Part shown: positions 18,283 to 26,815 of the stretch, piece after piece
Layout: each line of letters begins with the position of its first letter
Numbering within the stretch: position 1 is the first letter of the stretch
DNA from: Acidisoma sp. L85
GTDB taxonomy: Bacteria; Pseudomonadota; Alphaproteobacteria; Acetobacterales; Acetobacteraceae
Length of the DNA: 64,000 bases
Reading direction: 5' to 3'
Assembly (NCBI RefSeq): GCF_009765865.1
Contig: NZ_LMUQ01000006.1
Coordinates: forward strand, 1 to 64,000
Position numbers and translations under genes: made by a program
Notes under the pieces: model-generated
What the model was told of the DNA's origin: nothing
Seen by the model: the letters and a program-made list of their open reading frames with translations, nothing else
Database searches by the model: none

Positions 18283-19479
18283 CTAGGATTTCAGCTTCGG
18301 ACACTGCTCGCCAGGATCGACATTTGGAAAGCTCTGGATGACGCGCACGCTGCCATCCGCGGCGACCTGGCCGAGATACATGGTCAGCGGCGCGTGATGC
18401 TGCTTGTCCATCGCGATGGGACCGCGCGCACCGGTAAAGCTGACCGTCGGCAGCGCATGAGCAACCGCGACGGCATCGAACGTACCGGCCTTCTCGACCG
18501 CCGCCTTGTAGAGATAGATGCCGTCATATTCGGGCTCCGACAAATCATTCGGAGTCTTCATGTCGGTGCCGAACATCTTTTGCAGGCCGCCAACGAAGGC
18601 TTTGTTTTCCGGGTTGTCCAGCGTCGTCAGGTAGGACTGCGACATATAGGTTCCCGTGGCGTCTGCGCCGATCGTCTTCGCCGTGCCTTCATCTACCCCG
18701 AGGTTGCCGAAAAGCACCTGAAGGCCCGCGCCGCGCAACTGCTTCGTGAGTGTGACGTTGGGCGCGCCGCCGGCAGTTGAACTGATCAACGCATCCGGAT
18801 GCGCCGTGCGAAGCTTACTCAATACGGGAGTCCAGTCGGAAGCATCCATAGGGAGATACTCCTCACCGATGACCTTGCCGCCATGCGCTTCTATGTATTT
18901 CCGCGTGAAGGCCAGCATCCCGCGGCCGAACGCATAGTCGCTGCCAACGAGGAAGAAGGTTTTCGCGCCCTTCTCCTTCTGGAAGTAATCGACGATGGGT
19001 GGAACCTGCTGTTCCGGAACCCAAGCGTCCACATACAGGAAGCGGTTGCACGAACGTCCCTCGTAGGACGAGGTATAGATGAACGGCACCTTGCCACGCG
19101 ACACGATGGGAAGGCCGGCGTTGCGGGCGGCACTTGTCTCCATCGTGATGATGGCGTTGACATTCTTTTGCAGCACCAATGAGTTGAATGCCTTGACGGC
19201 GCCATCCGCTCCGCTGCCGTCATCGGCAACATCAAGTGCCACTTGTTTGCCTAGAATGCCGCCCTTGGCATTGATTTCCGCCACTGCAAGCTTCGCGGCC
19301 TGCACAACCGAGGGCGCCACGACGCTGTTGGCGCCGCTCAAGCCGATCGGAATGCCGATCTTGACATCCTGGGCTTTGGCCGGCGACAGGCCAGTGGACA
19401 GCAATGCCGCGAGGGTGATCGCTGACGCCGTCAGAAGCCGACGGCGGAACCTGACTGAGAATTTAGCAGCGGGGTTCAT
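18283..19479 (-). CDS. livK: Periplasmic amino-acid/amide-binding protein of the liv-type importer
   Basis: A 398-residue Peripla_BP_6 protein. The signal peptide has Arg-rich FRRRLLTAS, a hydrophobic core and a cleavage site near SPAKA-Q. The mature part starts VKIGIPIGLSGAN, the usual LivK/AmiC opening. ATG 19479 is supported by AGGAAAAAAGTG, although the reading frame stays open for about 300 further codons upstream. It is the first gene of the operon livK-livH-livMG-livF-DUF1028-amidase and is divergent from the GntR regulator. The ligand is likely an amide or amino-acid-like compound; the symbol marks the family, not a proven leucine specificity. Confidence 0.85.
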   Translation of the reverse strand: MNPAAKFSVRFRRRLLTASAITLAALLSTGLSPAKAQDVKIGIPIGLSGANSVVAPSVVQAAKLAVAEINAKGGILGKQVALDVADDGSGADGAVKAFNSLVLQKNVNAIITMETSAARNAGLPIVSRGKVPFIYTSSYEGRSCNRFLYVDAWVPEQQVPPIVDYFQKEKGAKTFFLVGSDYAFGRGMLAFTRKYIEAHGGKVIGEEYLPMDASDWTPVLSKLRTAHPDALISSTAGGAPNVTLTKQLRGAGLQVLFGNLGVDEGTAKTIGADATGTYMSQSYLTTLDNPENKAFVGGLQKMFGTDMKTPNDLSEPEYDGIYLYKAAVEKAGTFDAVAVAHALPTVSFTGARGPIAMDKQHHAPLTMYLGQVAADGSVRVIQSFPNVDPGEQCPKLKS

Positions 19480-20058
19480 CACTTTTTTCCTGAAATTATC
19501 GACGGTTTTCTCGCCTTGAACAAAGAGCGGATTGGTCGCCGGATTGACGAAAGGGAAACGCACCTCATCTGGCGTGATCTTGGAGTCGGTCGACGTGATC
19601 ACGCACGCGTTGCATTCGATCTCGATGATCTCGCCGGGTTCAATGGTCTCGACACAGGCTTCGCCGCGCGGACGGGCCGGGAGCCACAAGGGCCGAGACC
19701 GCCACAGCTCCGGCGATTTTGTAGGCGCCGCGCCGAAAACGATCCTACGAATGAGCCGGTCATCGGTAATCTCCAGGTCGGGTGTGCCGAGCAAGCTTCG
19801 CAAGCCCCGTGCCAGAAGGTGACGCCTGACGATCAGAAATTTATCCTCGAATAACGAGCGGAAAACCCTGGCTTCCTCGATGCGGGGCACCGGAGTGCGA
19901 CGCCGGCCGAGCGGTCTCCTCTCTCGAGGCGCCTGTTCAGATATTGTGCACAATGTGTAGAAAAGGGCAGAAAGGCGGCGCATCCTGGATCGGACAGGGC
20001 TGGACGCACTTTCTTGGTCGGTGCACAGCGGGCCGCTGTGATGAACGAGGACGATCAC
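19480..20058. other. Divergent control region between livK and the GntR gene, with an unexplained open frame
   Basis: The region contains a 12-base palindromic operator candidate at 19943-19954. On the minus strand, the livK frame continues open through the whole region to beyond 20058. From ATG 19983 it would encode about 168 residues, including an SLFEDKFLIVRRHLLARGL segment and an acidic, well-formed stretch near EPGEIIEIEC. I do not recognise it, and no ribosome site precedes that ATG. High GC content alone could keep the frame open. Confidence 0.4.
19943..19954. promoter_or_regulatory. Palindromic GntR/FadR-type operator candidate
   Basis: ATTGTGCACAAT is a perfect 12-base palindrome of the TTGT-N-ACAA type bound by many FCD-class GntR regulators. 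It lies 104 bases before the GntR start and about 460 bases before livK, in the divergent control region, and could govern both. Confidence 0.5.
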
Positions 20059-20739
20059 ATGGGGGATAGGCGACCAAAGACGGCGCGGGACTACGTTGTC
20101 GGCACCTTGAGGGCGGAGATCCTGAAGGGCGAGCACCTTGCCGGTACGCGCCTGAGGCAGGAGGGAGTAGCGTCCCGCCTTGGGGTTAGTACGACCCCGG
20201 TGCGAGAGGCCTTCCGCGATTTGCTCGCCGAGGGATTGATCGGGCTGGACACCCATCGGGGCGCCTTGGTGCGTGGTCTTACCCTGGCAGACGTTCGCGA
20301 ACTCTACGAACTGCGGATCGTGTTGGAGCCGATGCTGGCCAAACGCGCGATCGCGCTTGCGACGATGGAACACCTCGACGAGGCGGATACCGTCCAGGCA
20401 CGCCTATCCGAGGAGCAGGACCCGGAACGCTGGGCAGCGCTCAACGTCGACTTCCACCGGCTCCTGAACGCCGGCGCCTCGGAAGGGCGGCTGCCGCGGA
20501 TCGTTGCCAGCCTTGCCGAGGCCGCAGGGTCCTACGTGTCCCTCTCGATGCATGCAACGCCGGAACTGATGACCCTGAACAACGCGGACCATATCGAACT
20601 TCTGCGCCTCTACCGGCTGCAGGACGAGACAGGAGCCGCGGCAAAGACCGCCGCGCACCTTGAGCAGACCCTGCGCGCGATCGAGCGCGACGTGCAAAGC
20701 CGGCAGATGACGCTAGAGCACGCGACCGTCCGAACCTGA
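20059..20739 (+). CDS. GntR-family regulator, FCD class
   Basis: A 226-residue regulator. The N-terminal winged helix contains RLRQEGVASRLGVSTTPVREAFRDLLAEGLI (about residues 28-58), and the rest is an all-helical FCD ligand domain. Metal-binding candidates are His in VDFHRLL (about residue 125) and HIELL near residue 175. ATG 20059 is preceded by GAGGA seven bases away, better than the ATG at 20041. Divergence from the liv-type amide operon makes it the probable local repressor, with ATTGTGCACAAT as its site. Confidence 0.87.
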   Translation: MGDRRPKTARDYVVGTLRAEILKGEHLAGTRLRQEGVASRLGVSTTPVREAFRDLLAEGLIGLDTHRGALVRGLTLADVRELYELRIVLEPMLAKRAIALATMEHLDEADTVQARLSEEQDPERWAALNVDFHRLLNAGASEGRLPRIVASLAEAAGSYVSLSMHATPELMTLNNADHIELLRLYRLQDETGAAAKTAAHLEQTLRAIERDVQSRQMTLEHATVRT

Positions 20740-20824
20740 TGGGGCTTGGCTCCAAGGTTTTGACAACTGGCCTCTCGCGACCAAGTAGGAAACCTCCAGG
20801 CAGCCGAGGGGTGCGTGACAACCG

Positions 20825-21883
20825 ATGACCTCTTTGGCGCTTCTGTTATTCATCCCGCTGTCGCTAGCTCTGAAATATCCGCTCGGTGCAGGCCCGATCT
20901 GGCTCTTCGTCAGCGGCGTGATCGCCGTTGCCGTCCTGGCAGATTGGGTTCGCAAGGCAACTGAGCAACTGGCCGAGCGGGCGGGCAGCGCGATTGGCGG
21001 CCTGCTCAACGTCAGTTTCGGCAGCATCGCCGAACTGGTGCTGGCGCTGTTCGTTCTCGCCCACGGCCAGGCATCAGTGGTCAAGGCGCAGATCACCGGA
21101 TCGATCATCGGAACCAGCCTGCTAGGCCTGGGGTTGGCGATGCTGGTAGGCGGCCTTTCGCGGCAACGACAGACCTTTAACCGCGCCAATACCGGCCTGT
21201 TGTCGACTTTGCTGATCCTGGTCGTGGTCGCCCTGCTACTGCCGGCGATCTTTGATTTGCGCGCTCATGCCGGCATGCCCGACACGGCGGCAGTGGATGA
21301 ACGGGTCAGCATCGGCGCCTCCATCGTGCTTCTGCTGCTTTACGGAGCCAACCTCGTCTTCACCCTAGTGACGCACCGGGACGTCTTCGCGGGGGATGAG
21401 CAGCGCGGCGCCCCCGCCTGGAGCCTGTCCCGCTCGCTAGCGGTGCTGGTCGTCGGCACCGTCTTCATCGCGCTCGAATCCGAACTCGTCTCGGATGCGG
21501 TCGAGGCAACGGCGACAACACTCCAGGTCGCCCCGGCCTTTCTCGGCATCATCGTGCTGGCACTGGTCGGCACTTCGGCTGATCTCTTCGCTGCGGTGGC
21601 CTTTGCACGGCAGGATCGCATGAGCATCGTCTTCAGCATCTGTATCGGCTCGGCCATCCAGATGGCGCTGGTGGTGGCGCCGATCTTGGTTCTGGCCTCA
21701 TGGCTGATCGGCAGCCCAATGAACCTGGTCTTCGATCCGCTGGAGCTGTTCGCCATCGGCGGAACCGCCTTCATCGTCCGCGCGATCGCCGCCGACGGCG
21801 AGACGACCTGGTTCGAGGGACTGCTTCTGGTCGGGGTCTATGTGCTGCTCGGTCTGGCCTTCTTCTTCGTCGGATCAGCCTGA
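20825..21883 (+). CDS. Ca2+/H+ antiporter-like membrane protein (CaCA superfamily)
   Basis: A 352-residue protein with about eleven hydrophobic helices. The two inverted alpha-repeats of the CaCA superfamily are visible: NVSFGSIAELVLALFVL (about residues 62-78) and GTSADLFAAVAFARQD with IGSAIQMALVV (about 245-285). The acidic residues in GSIAEL and GTSADL correspond to the ion-coordinating Glu/Asp; Asp in the second repeat replaces the usual Glu. A cytoplasmic loop near residue 195 links the halves. The family exchanges cytosolic Ca2+ (or another cation) for protons. It appears to be a single-gene unit. Confidence 0.85.
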   Translation: MTSLALLLFIPLSLALKYPLGAGPIWLFVSGVIAVAVLADWVRKATEQLAERAGSAIGGLLNVSFGSIAELVLALFVLAHGQASVVKAQITGSIIGTSLLGLGLAMLVGGLSRQRQTFNRANTGLLSTLLILVVVALLLPAIFDLRAHAGMPDTAAVDERVSIGASIVLLLLYGANLVFTLVTHRDVFAGDEQRGAPAWSLSRSLAVLVVGTVFIALESELVSDAVEATATTLQVAPAFLGIIVLALVGTSADLFAAVAFARQDRMSIVFSICIGSAIQMALVVAPILVLASWLIGSPMNLVFDPLELFAIGGTAFIVRAIAADGETTWFEGLLLVGVYVLLGLAFFFVGSA

Positions 21884-22418
21884 GCCATCACTCCACTACC
21901 TCGGTTGTGACACGAGGCGCCCCCGATGAGGTCTGGGCTCCGCAGTTATGGCGCTTCCGCAACAAACAGGACTTGGCGGATTCGATCGTCACGATGGATA
22001 GCCGGTAACGCAGGCAGCGCAAATCTCGCGTAGTCCCGTGTCCACACTCCGCCAGATCGGCATTCGTCCCTTCAACAACCGTCGTCGACCTCAGATCTTT
22101 GGTCGCATTCACCAGAGCGGGCGCATTGTCCGCAGTGGTCGTGATTGCTCGCATGGAGTTGCATCAGGGAGAGTGAAGCGACGGCATTGCGGAGCGAGTG
22201 ACGGCGGCCGAGCGAAGCCGAGCCAAGTTCGAGACACGAGAGGATTACCTCACGCGTTAGCCGCCCGTACTTGCATGTTCAGGTGTGGACACTTCAGGGT
22301 ATGAGATATAAAAAACTTTTGCTACCAAAAAATGTCGTTCCTGTTAAACCGTTCGGATGGCACATCGGATCGTGGCGTTCGGAATGCGTTTTGCTGCCTG
22401 TGCAACGGAGTTTAGGCT
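21884..22418. other. Long intergenic region before the sphingolipid locus
   Basis: No supportable gene lies in these 535 bases. The last 120 bases (from about 22300) become distinctly AT-rich, including an AAAAAACTTTTG stretch at 22310-22321, and probably hold the promoter of the acpR-spt operon. The middle part has only short open frames on both strands that match nothing I know. Confidence 0.5.
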
Positions 22419-22685
22419 GTGGCCGATGATGAGCGCGTAATTAGCAGAATTATTGACGTTATTCGGACTTTGGAAGGAATGACACCGGACGTACTGGCCA
22501 AGGTGACCCCTCAGACAAATATCGTCCGGGATCTCAACCTTGATTCAATAGCTGTGATGGATTTCATCCTGGAGCTTGAGGTCAAGTTCAATACCGTCAT
22601 TTCGCTGGATATTGTTGCCGGTATCGAGACGATAGGAGATTTGGCTCGCGTGCTCGAACCACAATCGGCGCAGGTCACTCAGTAA
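22419..22685 (+). CDS. acpR: Specialised acyl carrier protein for sphingolipid synthesis
   Basis: An 88-residue acyl carrier protein. The phosphopantetheine attachment site is Ser43 in DLNLDSIAVMDF, inside the usual four-helix pattern. The GTG start at 22419 has GGAG eight bases upstream. It is followed after one base by the serine palmitoyltransferase gene. In Caulobacter a dedicated ACP next to spt (AcpR) carries the acyl chain activated by a separate acyl-ACP synthetase, and such a synthetase is encoded at 32117-33865. This gene should therefore supply the acyl thioester for long-chain-base formation. Coding sequence is less GC-rich than its neighbours. Confidence 0.85.
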   Translation: MADDERVISRIIDVIRTLEGMTPDVLAKVTPQTNIVRDLNLDSIAVMDFILELEVKFNTVISLDIVAGIETIGDLARVLEPQSAQVTQ

Positions 22686-22686
22686 A

Positions 22687-23907
22687 ATGCTTGCGAAGTA
22701 TGAGCACCTTAAGCAAGCCTATGCGCGCGTGCGCGACGAAAGACAGGACCCGTTCAACGTTCATTTCGAAAAGATCTCGTCTCCAACGCAGGGAATAGTC
22801 AACGGGCGGCCCGTCCTTCTCCTTGGCACGAATAACTATCTCGGGCTGACCTTCGATGCGAGCTGCGTGGCCAAGGCGACCGAAGCCCTTCGGTTGGAGG
22901 GCACGGGCACCACGGGCTCGCGCACGGCCAACGGCACCTATAGCGGTCACAAGATGCTGGAGCAGAAGATCGCGGACTTCTTCGGGCGCGCGGCAGCTAT
23001 GCTCTTTACAACGGGCTATCAGGCCAACCTGGGCATGCTCACGGCGCTCGCGGGGCGCGAGGACCATTTGCTACTGGACGCGGATAGCCATGCCAGCATC
23101 TATGACGGGGCCCGACTGAGCGAGGCCTCGGTCACTCGCTTTCGGCATAACGATCCCGATGATCTCTTTCGCCGCCTTAGAATTCTAGCCGACCTGCCAG
23201 GAGACAAGTTGATCGTTGTCGAGGGGATCTACAGCATGTTGGGCGACATCGCGCCGCTGAAGGAAATCGCCGCGGTCAAGCGCGAAACCGGCGCTTATCT
23301 CCTCGTAGATGAGGCGCATTCCTTGGGGGTGCTGGGCGAGCATGGCCGCGGCCTCGCCGAGCAAGCCGGCGTCGAAAACGATGTCGATTTCATTGTCGGA
23401 ACATTCAGCAAAAGCCTCGGCAGTATCGGGGGATTTTGTGTTTCAGATATGCCCGACTTTGATGTTTTGCGATTGGCGTCGCGAGCGTATATGTTTACCG
23501 CGTCCCTTCCCCCTTCCGTTACCGCGAGCGTCACGCAGGCGCTTGAGGTGCTTGTGGCTAAGCCGGGCCTGCGCAGCGATCTGGAACGGAATGCCGCGCG
23601 TCTCTATGATGGTCTTGCTAAAGCAGGCTTTCTACTTGGCCCAACCGTTAGCCCAATCGTATCGATACGATTCGATAGCCCCGAGATCGCGGTTGTCTTC
23701 TGGAACAAGCTTCTGGCTCTCGGGATCTATGCCAATCTAGCCCTGCCGCCGGCGACGCCGGGACGCCAATCGTTGCTGCGGAGCAGCGTCAGCGCTGCCC
23801 ATACCAGCGCCGAGATCGAGTTTGCGATTAAAACGATCACGACCGTCGGAATCGAACTCGGCGTCGTCCAGCACGCTCGCGAAGCCTTTCTCCCGGCAGC
23901 GCAATAG
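22687..23907 (+). CDS. spt: Serine palmitoyltransferase
   Basis: A 406-residue PLP-dependent alpha-oxoamine synthase. Cues are GTGTTGSRTANGTYSGHKMLE (the segment that distinguishes bacterial SPT from BioF/KBL), His135 in DADSHASIYDG stacking on PLP, VDEAH at 207-211 and the Schiff-base Lys242 in GTFSKSLGS. It condenses L-serine with a fatty acyl thioester to 3-ketosphinganine, the committed step of sphingolipid synthesis, as a soluble cytoplasmic homodimer. It forms one transcription unit with acpR and ends three bases before the convergent nucleotidyltransferase-like gene. Confidence 0.9.
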   Translation: MLAKYEHLKQAYARVRDERQDPFNVHFEKISSPTQGIVNGRPVLLLGTNNYLGLTFDASCVAKATEALRLEGTGTTGSRTANGTYSGHKMLEQKIADFFGRAAAMLFTTGYQANLGMLTALAGREDHLLLDADSHASIYDGARLSEASVTRFRHNDPDDLFRRLRILADLPGDKLIVVEGIYSMLGDIAPLKEIAAVKRETGAYLLVDEAHSLGVLGEHGRGLAEQAGVENDVDFIVGTFSKSLGSIGGFCVSDMPDFDVLRLASRAYMFTASLPPSVTASVTQALEVLVAKPGLRSDLERNAARLYDGLAKAGFLLGPTVSPIVSIRFDSPEIAVVFWNKLLALGIYANLALPPATPGRQSLLRSSVSAAHTSAEIEFAIKTITTVGIELGVVQHAREAFLPAAQ

Positions 23908-23910
23908 GCG

Positions 23911-24822
23911 CTAGCGTTGCATCCTTAAGCGGCGCAGACGCCAAAGCAAACTTGGCGCTGCCAAAATCGGATGGCGTCGCTGCCAGGGCGTTACCGTCAG
24001 GTGTATGCCGCTGTGGCGCCGGATCTTCCAAACTACATAGTCGACGCCGCCTTCAAACGTGAAGATGGCCTTCATGATCCGCATCAGGTTGAGCGGTTTG
24101 CCCCACAGGCGTCGCAAAACCCAGCCGAGCGGCGGTTGCGGCTTCCCCTCACGGACGAATGGCGCCAGACTCTCGGCACGCACCGCTGACAGTGTGCTCT
24201 CAAACCATTCGACATTCGCGCCGTAGAGAAGTTCCGGCTGGCTGTGCCTTTCGGGTCGAATTTCCGCCCGATAGGTTTGGGCGAACAACCCTTGCCAGGC
24301 ATCTGCGGGCGTATCCGATGCTCTGCTCAGCTTGAGTGCCCAAAGAGCCGCGGTCCGGACGGCCTGACTAAGGATCGATTCGATCCGAATCCGGGTCGGC
24401 TCATCCCGTGCATAGAGAAGCGACGCCGGCTGGGAAAAGCGTGCCCAAATCGTGGTGTCCCAGGACGTCCGCCGCACACGGGCGCCGAACTGTCGCTCCG
24501 ACATGATGGCGACTTTGGCGCGAACGCCCTCCTGGCCGGGCGGCGGCGTAAGTAGAACGACATTCGGAGGCAGAAGTCGGTTGAGCAGAGCTGCGATGCG
24601 CCGGCCGTGGAACGCGCGGTGTCCACTGTGCAGAACATAGAGATCGAGCAGGCCCGACATATCGCCCGTACGCCGGCAGGAGCCATAAAACAAAACCGCG
24701 TTCACGCTGTCTCCATGACGGCGGATGATCTCAGCGGCGAGTGCCTGAATCTCAGGGGGCGGCGGTCTCGCCAGCTCCGCGGCCACCAGATCTTCGATCG
24801 ACGTATGCGTGCCCGCCTGCAT
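23911..24822 (-). CDS. Nucleotidyltransferase-like protein of the ceramide head-group trio (CpgA-like)
   Basis: A 303-residue protein with an N-terminal region resembling the nucleotidyltransferase fold. VLFYGSCRRTGDMSGLLDLYVLHSG (about residues 42-66) matches the G-S-x(n)-D-x-D pattern, although the first Asp is replaced (LLDLYV keeps only one). The C-terminal half is basic and unrecognised. It is coupled to the lipid-kinase gene through TAATG, and a metallophosphoesterase diverges beyond that. This trio matches the content of the Caulobacter cpgABC genes, which are needed to build ceramide phosphoglycerate. I infer transfer of a glycerophosphate-type group to ceramide phosphate. The donor is unknown. 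Confidence 0.7.
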   Translation of the reverse strand: MQAGTHTSIEDLVAAELARPPPPEIQALAAEIIRRHGDSVNAVLFYGSCRRTGDMSGLLDLYVLHSGHRAFHGRRIAALLNRLLPPNVVLLTPPPGQEGVRAKVAIMSERQFGARVRRTSWDTTIWARFSQPASLLYARDEPTRIRIESILSQAVRTAALWALKLSRASDTPADAWQGLFAQTYRAEIRPERHSQPELLYGANVEWFESTLSAVRAESLAPFVREGKPQPPLGWVLRRLWGKPLNLMRIMKAIFTFEGGVDYVVWKIRRHSGIHLTVTPWQRRHPILAAPSLLWRLRRLRMQR

Positions 24823-25850
24823 TACGCGGTGATGACCGTTACGCTAAACGGCGCCGAAAGCAGGATCCCGTCAGAGCCTGCGTCGAAAGCCTCCCCATCC
24901 AGGATGAACGGCTTTTCCATGCGAATGCGGAGGCTATCGGCGCGTCCCGATCTGTAGCCGCTTCTCGCCATCCACTCGCGTGGCCGTCGCAGAAGGACCG
25001 CCCACAAAGCAGCGCTCAGCCGTAGCGGCGGTGCATCGATATTGAGCCAACGGATACCGCCGCGACCATGGCCCCAGAACGGCCAGAGTCCCAGCATCAG
25101 ACTGTCGAGCGTTGTCGCCAACATCAGGAATCTGCGCGCGCCATCCGGCGATCCGCCATCGATGCAGACTTCCATCTGGACTCCGCCCGACATCGTGCGG
25201 CTGCGACCGAACAGGGCTTTGACGACGGTCGCCGCGAAAGCCACGGCAACCGCGAGACCTTGATGAATCCCGCGTCGCTCGATGCTTTCGGCGGCAATTC
25301 GCTTCGCTTCGGTAAAGGCGGCGGCGCCGAACAGGAACCCGCATACAGCAGGCCGCGCCGGTTCACCGATCCAGGACACCTGGAGAATCGGGCAGGTCCT
25401 TCTTCGGGTCAGATTGTTTGTGATTGCGGCGATAAGCTTTTCGAGCGCGCGTTCGCCGTGTCCTGGGCTACCCAACACGCGTCCTGCCAGATTTGTGTTT
25501 CCGGCGGAAAGGATTGCAATTTCCGGCAGCGACGAGAAGTCGCTGGTTGCAAGCGCACTCAAAACGTCGCGCACCGTGCCATCTCCCCCGCTGATCACAA
25601 GGATTTCGATCTTGTCGGATGCGAAAGTCCTAAGCACCTCGTGCAGCGCCGCGGCATTGGCCGGAGATGCGCGGCTTATCTCAGGGTGCCGTGCAAGGAC
25701 GGCGTCCATTTGGACCGGATCCGCTTTGTTGGCATGGCTGCGTGGATTGATGATAAGCCCGATCCGCCGCGATGCAGCCGCATTCGTTTCGTGCGCGGCC
25801 ATCAACTGCCGGACACTCTCAATGCGGACATCCGTGACGGCGGGACTCAT
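24822..25850 (-). CDS. cpgB: Ceramide kinase-like lipid kinase (DAGK catalytic domain)
   Basis: A 342-residue protein of the diacylglycerol/sphingosine-kinase family. RRIGLIINPRSHANK opens the catalytic domain, and LVISGGDGTVRDVLSAL (about residues 90-106) is the ATP-binding GGDGT motif; the C-terminal beta-sandwich ends FILDGEAFDAGSD. In Caulobacter the DAGK-domain protein of the cpg trio phosphorylates ceramide, and the sphingolipid context here makes the same role likely. ATG 25850 is used because the TTG upstream lies inside the divergent gene. Its stop shares an A with the start of the next gene (TAATG). Confidence 0.8.
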   Translation of the reverse strand: MSPAVTDVRIESVRQLMAAHETNAAASRRIGLIINPRSHANKADPVQMDAVLARHPEISRASPANAAALHEVLRTFASDKIEILVISGGDGTVRDVLSALATSDFSSLPEIAILSAGNTNLAGRVLGSPGHGERALEKLIAAITNNLTRRRTCPILQVSWIGEPARPAVCGFLFGAAAFTEAKRIAAESIERRGIHQGLAVAVAFAATVVKALFGRSRTMSGGVQMEVCIDGGSPDGARRFLMLATTLDSLMLGLWPFWGHGRGGIRWLNIDAPPLRLSAALWAVLLRRPREWMARSGYRSGRADSLRIRMEKPFILDGEAFDAGSDGILLSAPFSVTVITA

Positions 25851-25897
25851 GCTAGGGTGGGGATGGAGGTGGACCGGGGTGAATTTTGAGTAGCGCA

Positions 25898-26815
25898 ATG
25901 AGTTTCAGCCTCGCCCATCTGTCCGATCTGCATCTGCCGCCCACCCAAACGGATGTTTCGTGGCGACGGCTGAACGGAAAGCAGTTCTTGGCTTTCCTAT
26001 CGTGGCGCCGCAAGCGGCATCGCGTGCATACGTTCCAGCCAATGGCTGCGCTGCTCGCTGATCTTGCGTCTTATGCGCCGGATCATATCGCGCTGACAGG
26101 GGATCTCGTGAACTTCGCCCTTCCCGCGGAATTCAGGGCTGTCCGGCAATGGCTCGATCAGCGCGGGGCGCCAACCGATATCTCGGTCATCCCCGGCAAT
26201 CATGACCTCACCGCCCAGGTTTCGTGGCAGGACGGCCTTGGCCAATGGGACGCCTGGATGAGAGGCGATGCCGGCGGCGCCCGAGGCGGAGCCGAGTGCT
26301 TTCCATTTCTCAGGCGTCGCGGACCCCTTGCCCTTATCGGCCTTTCCACGGCCGTGACCACACGGGTTTTCTCGGCAGCGGGCCAGCTTGGGCGCCCGCA
26401 GCTTGATCGCCTCGGCAAGCTGCTCGCGGAGACAAGTCGGGAAGGGCTGTTCCGGGTAGTGCTGATCCACCATCCCCCGGTCATGAGCCGTGGCGGCGAG
26501 CGGAAAGCGTTGCGCGACCGTGCAGCCTTCTGTGCGGTGCTGAAGCGGCAGGGAGCCGAACTTGTCCTACACGGTCATCATCACGTGACGAGTGTTGTTG
26601 GTCTTTCCGGGCCGAACGGCACCATTCCTTCCATGGGAGTTCCGGCCGCGCTCGCCACCACCGAAAAGCCCGAGATTGCTGGCTGGCACCTTCATCGCAT
26701 TTCGCGGACCAATGCCTGCTGGCAACTCACCACCCTCGTGCGGCGCTATGATTCTGCATCGGACAGCTTCCGGCAGGCCGCCGAATGGACGATCGATTTG
26801 CCGTTAGCTCAGTAG
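25898..26815 (+). CDS. Metallophosphoesterase of the ceramide head-group trio (CpgC-like)
   Basis: A 305-residue calcineurin-like phosphoesterase. All metal-binding blocks are present: HLSDLHLP (about residues 5-12), LTGDLVNF, IPGNHDLTA, LIHHPP and LHGHHHVT. It contains no signal peptide and should be cytoplasmic. ATG 25898 is used. The start faces that of the lipid kinase only 47 bases away, so the two share a promoter region. The 3' end overlaps the convergent DUF2141 gene by seven bases. By analogy with the Caulobacter trio it trims or processes the phosphorylated head group; the precise reaction is unproven. Confidence 0.8.
   Translation: MSFSLAHLSDLHLPPTQTDVSWRRLNGKQFLAFLSWRRKRHRVHTFQPMAALLADLASYAPDHIALTGDLVNFALPAEFRAVRQWLDQRGAPTDISVIPGNHDLTAQVSWQDGLGQWDAWMRGDAGGARGGAECFPFLRRRGPLALIGLSTAVTTRVFSAAGQLGRPQLDRLGKLLAETSREGLFRVVLIHHPPVMSRGGERKALRDRAAFCAVLKRQGAELVLHGHHHVTSVVGLSGPNGTIPSMGVPAALATTEKPEIAGWHLHRISRTNACWQLTTLVRRYDSASDSFRQAAEWTIDLPLAQ

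Noticed and set aside
22300-22420. Riboswitch or sRNA in the AT-rich leader before acpR
   Set aside because: No conserved riboswitch core or stable hairpin could be recognised by eye. It is treated as a promoter region only.
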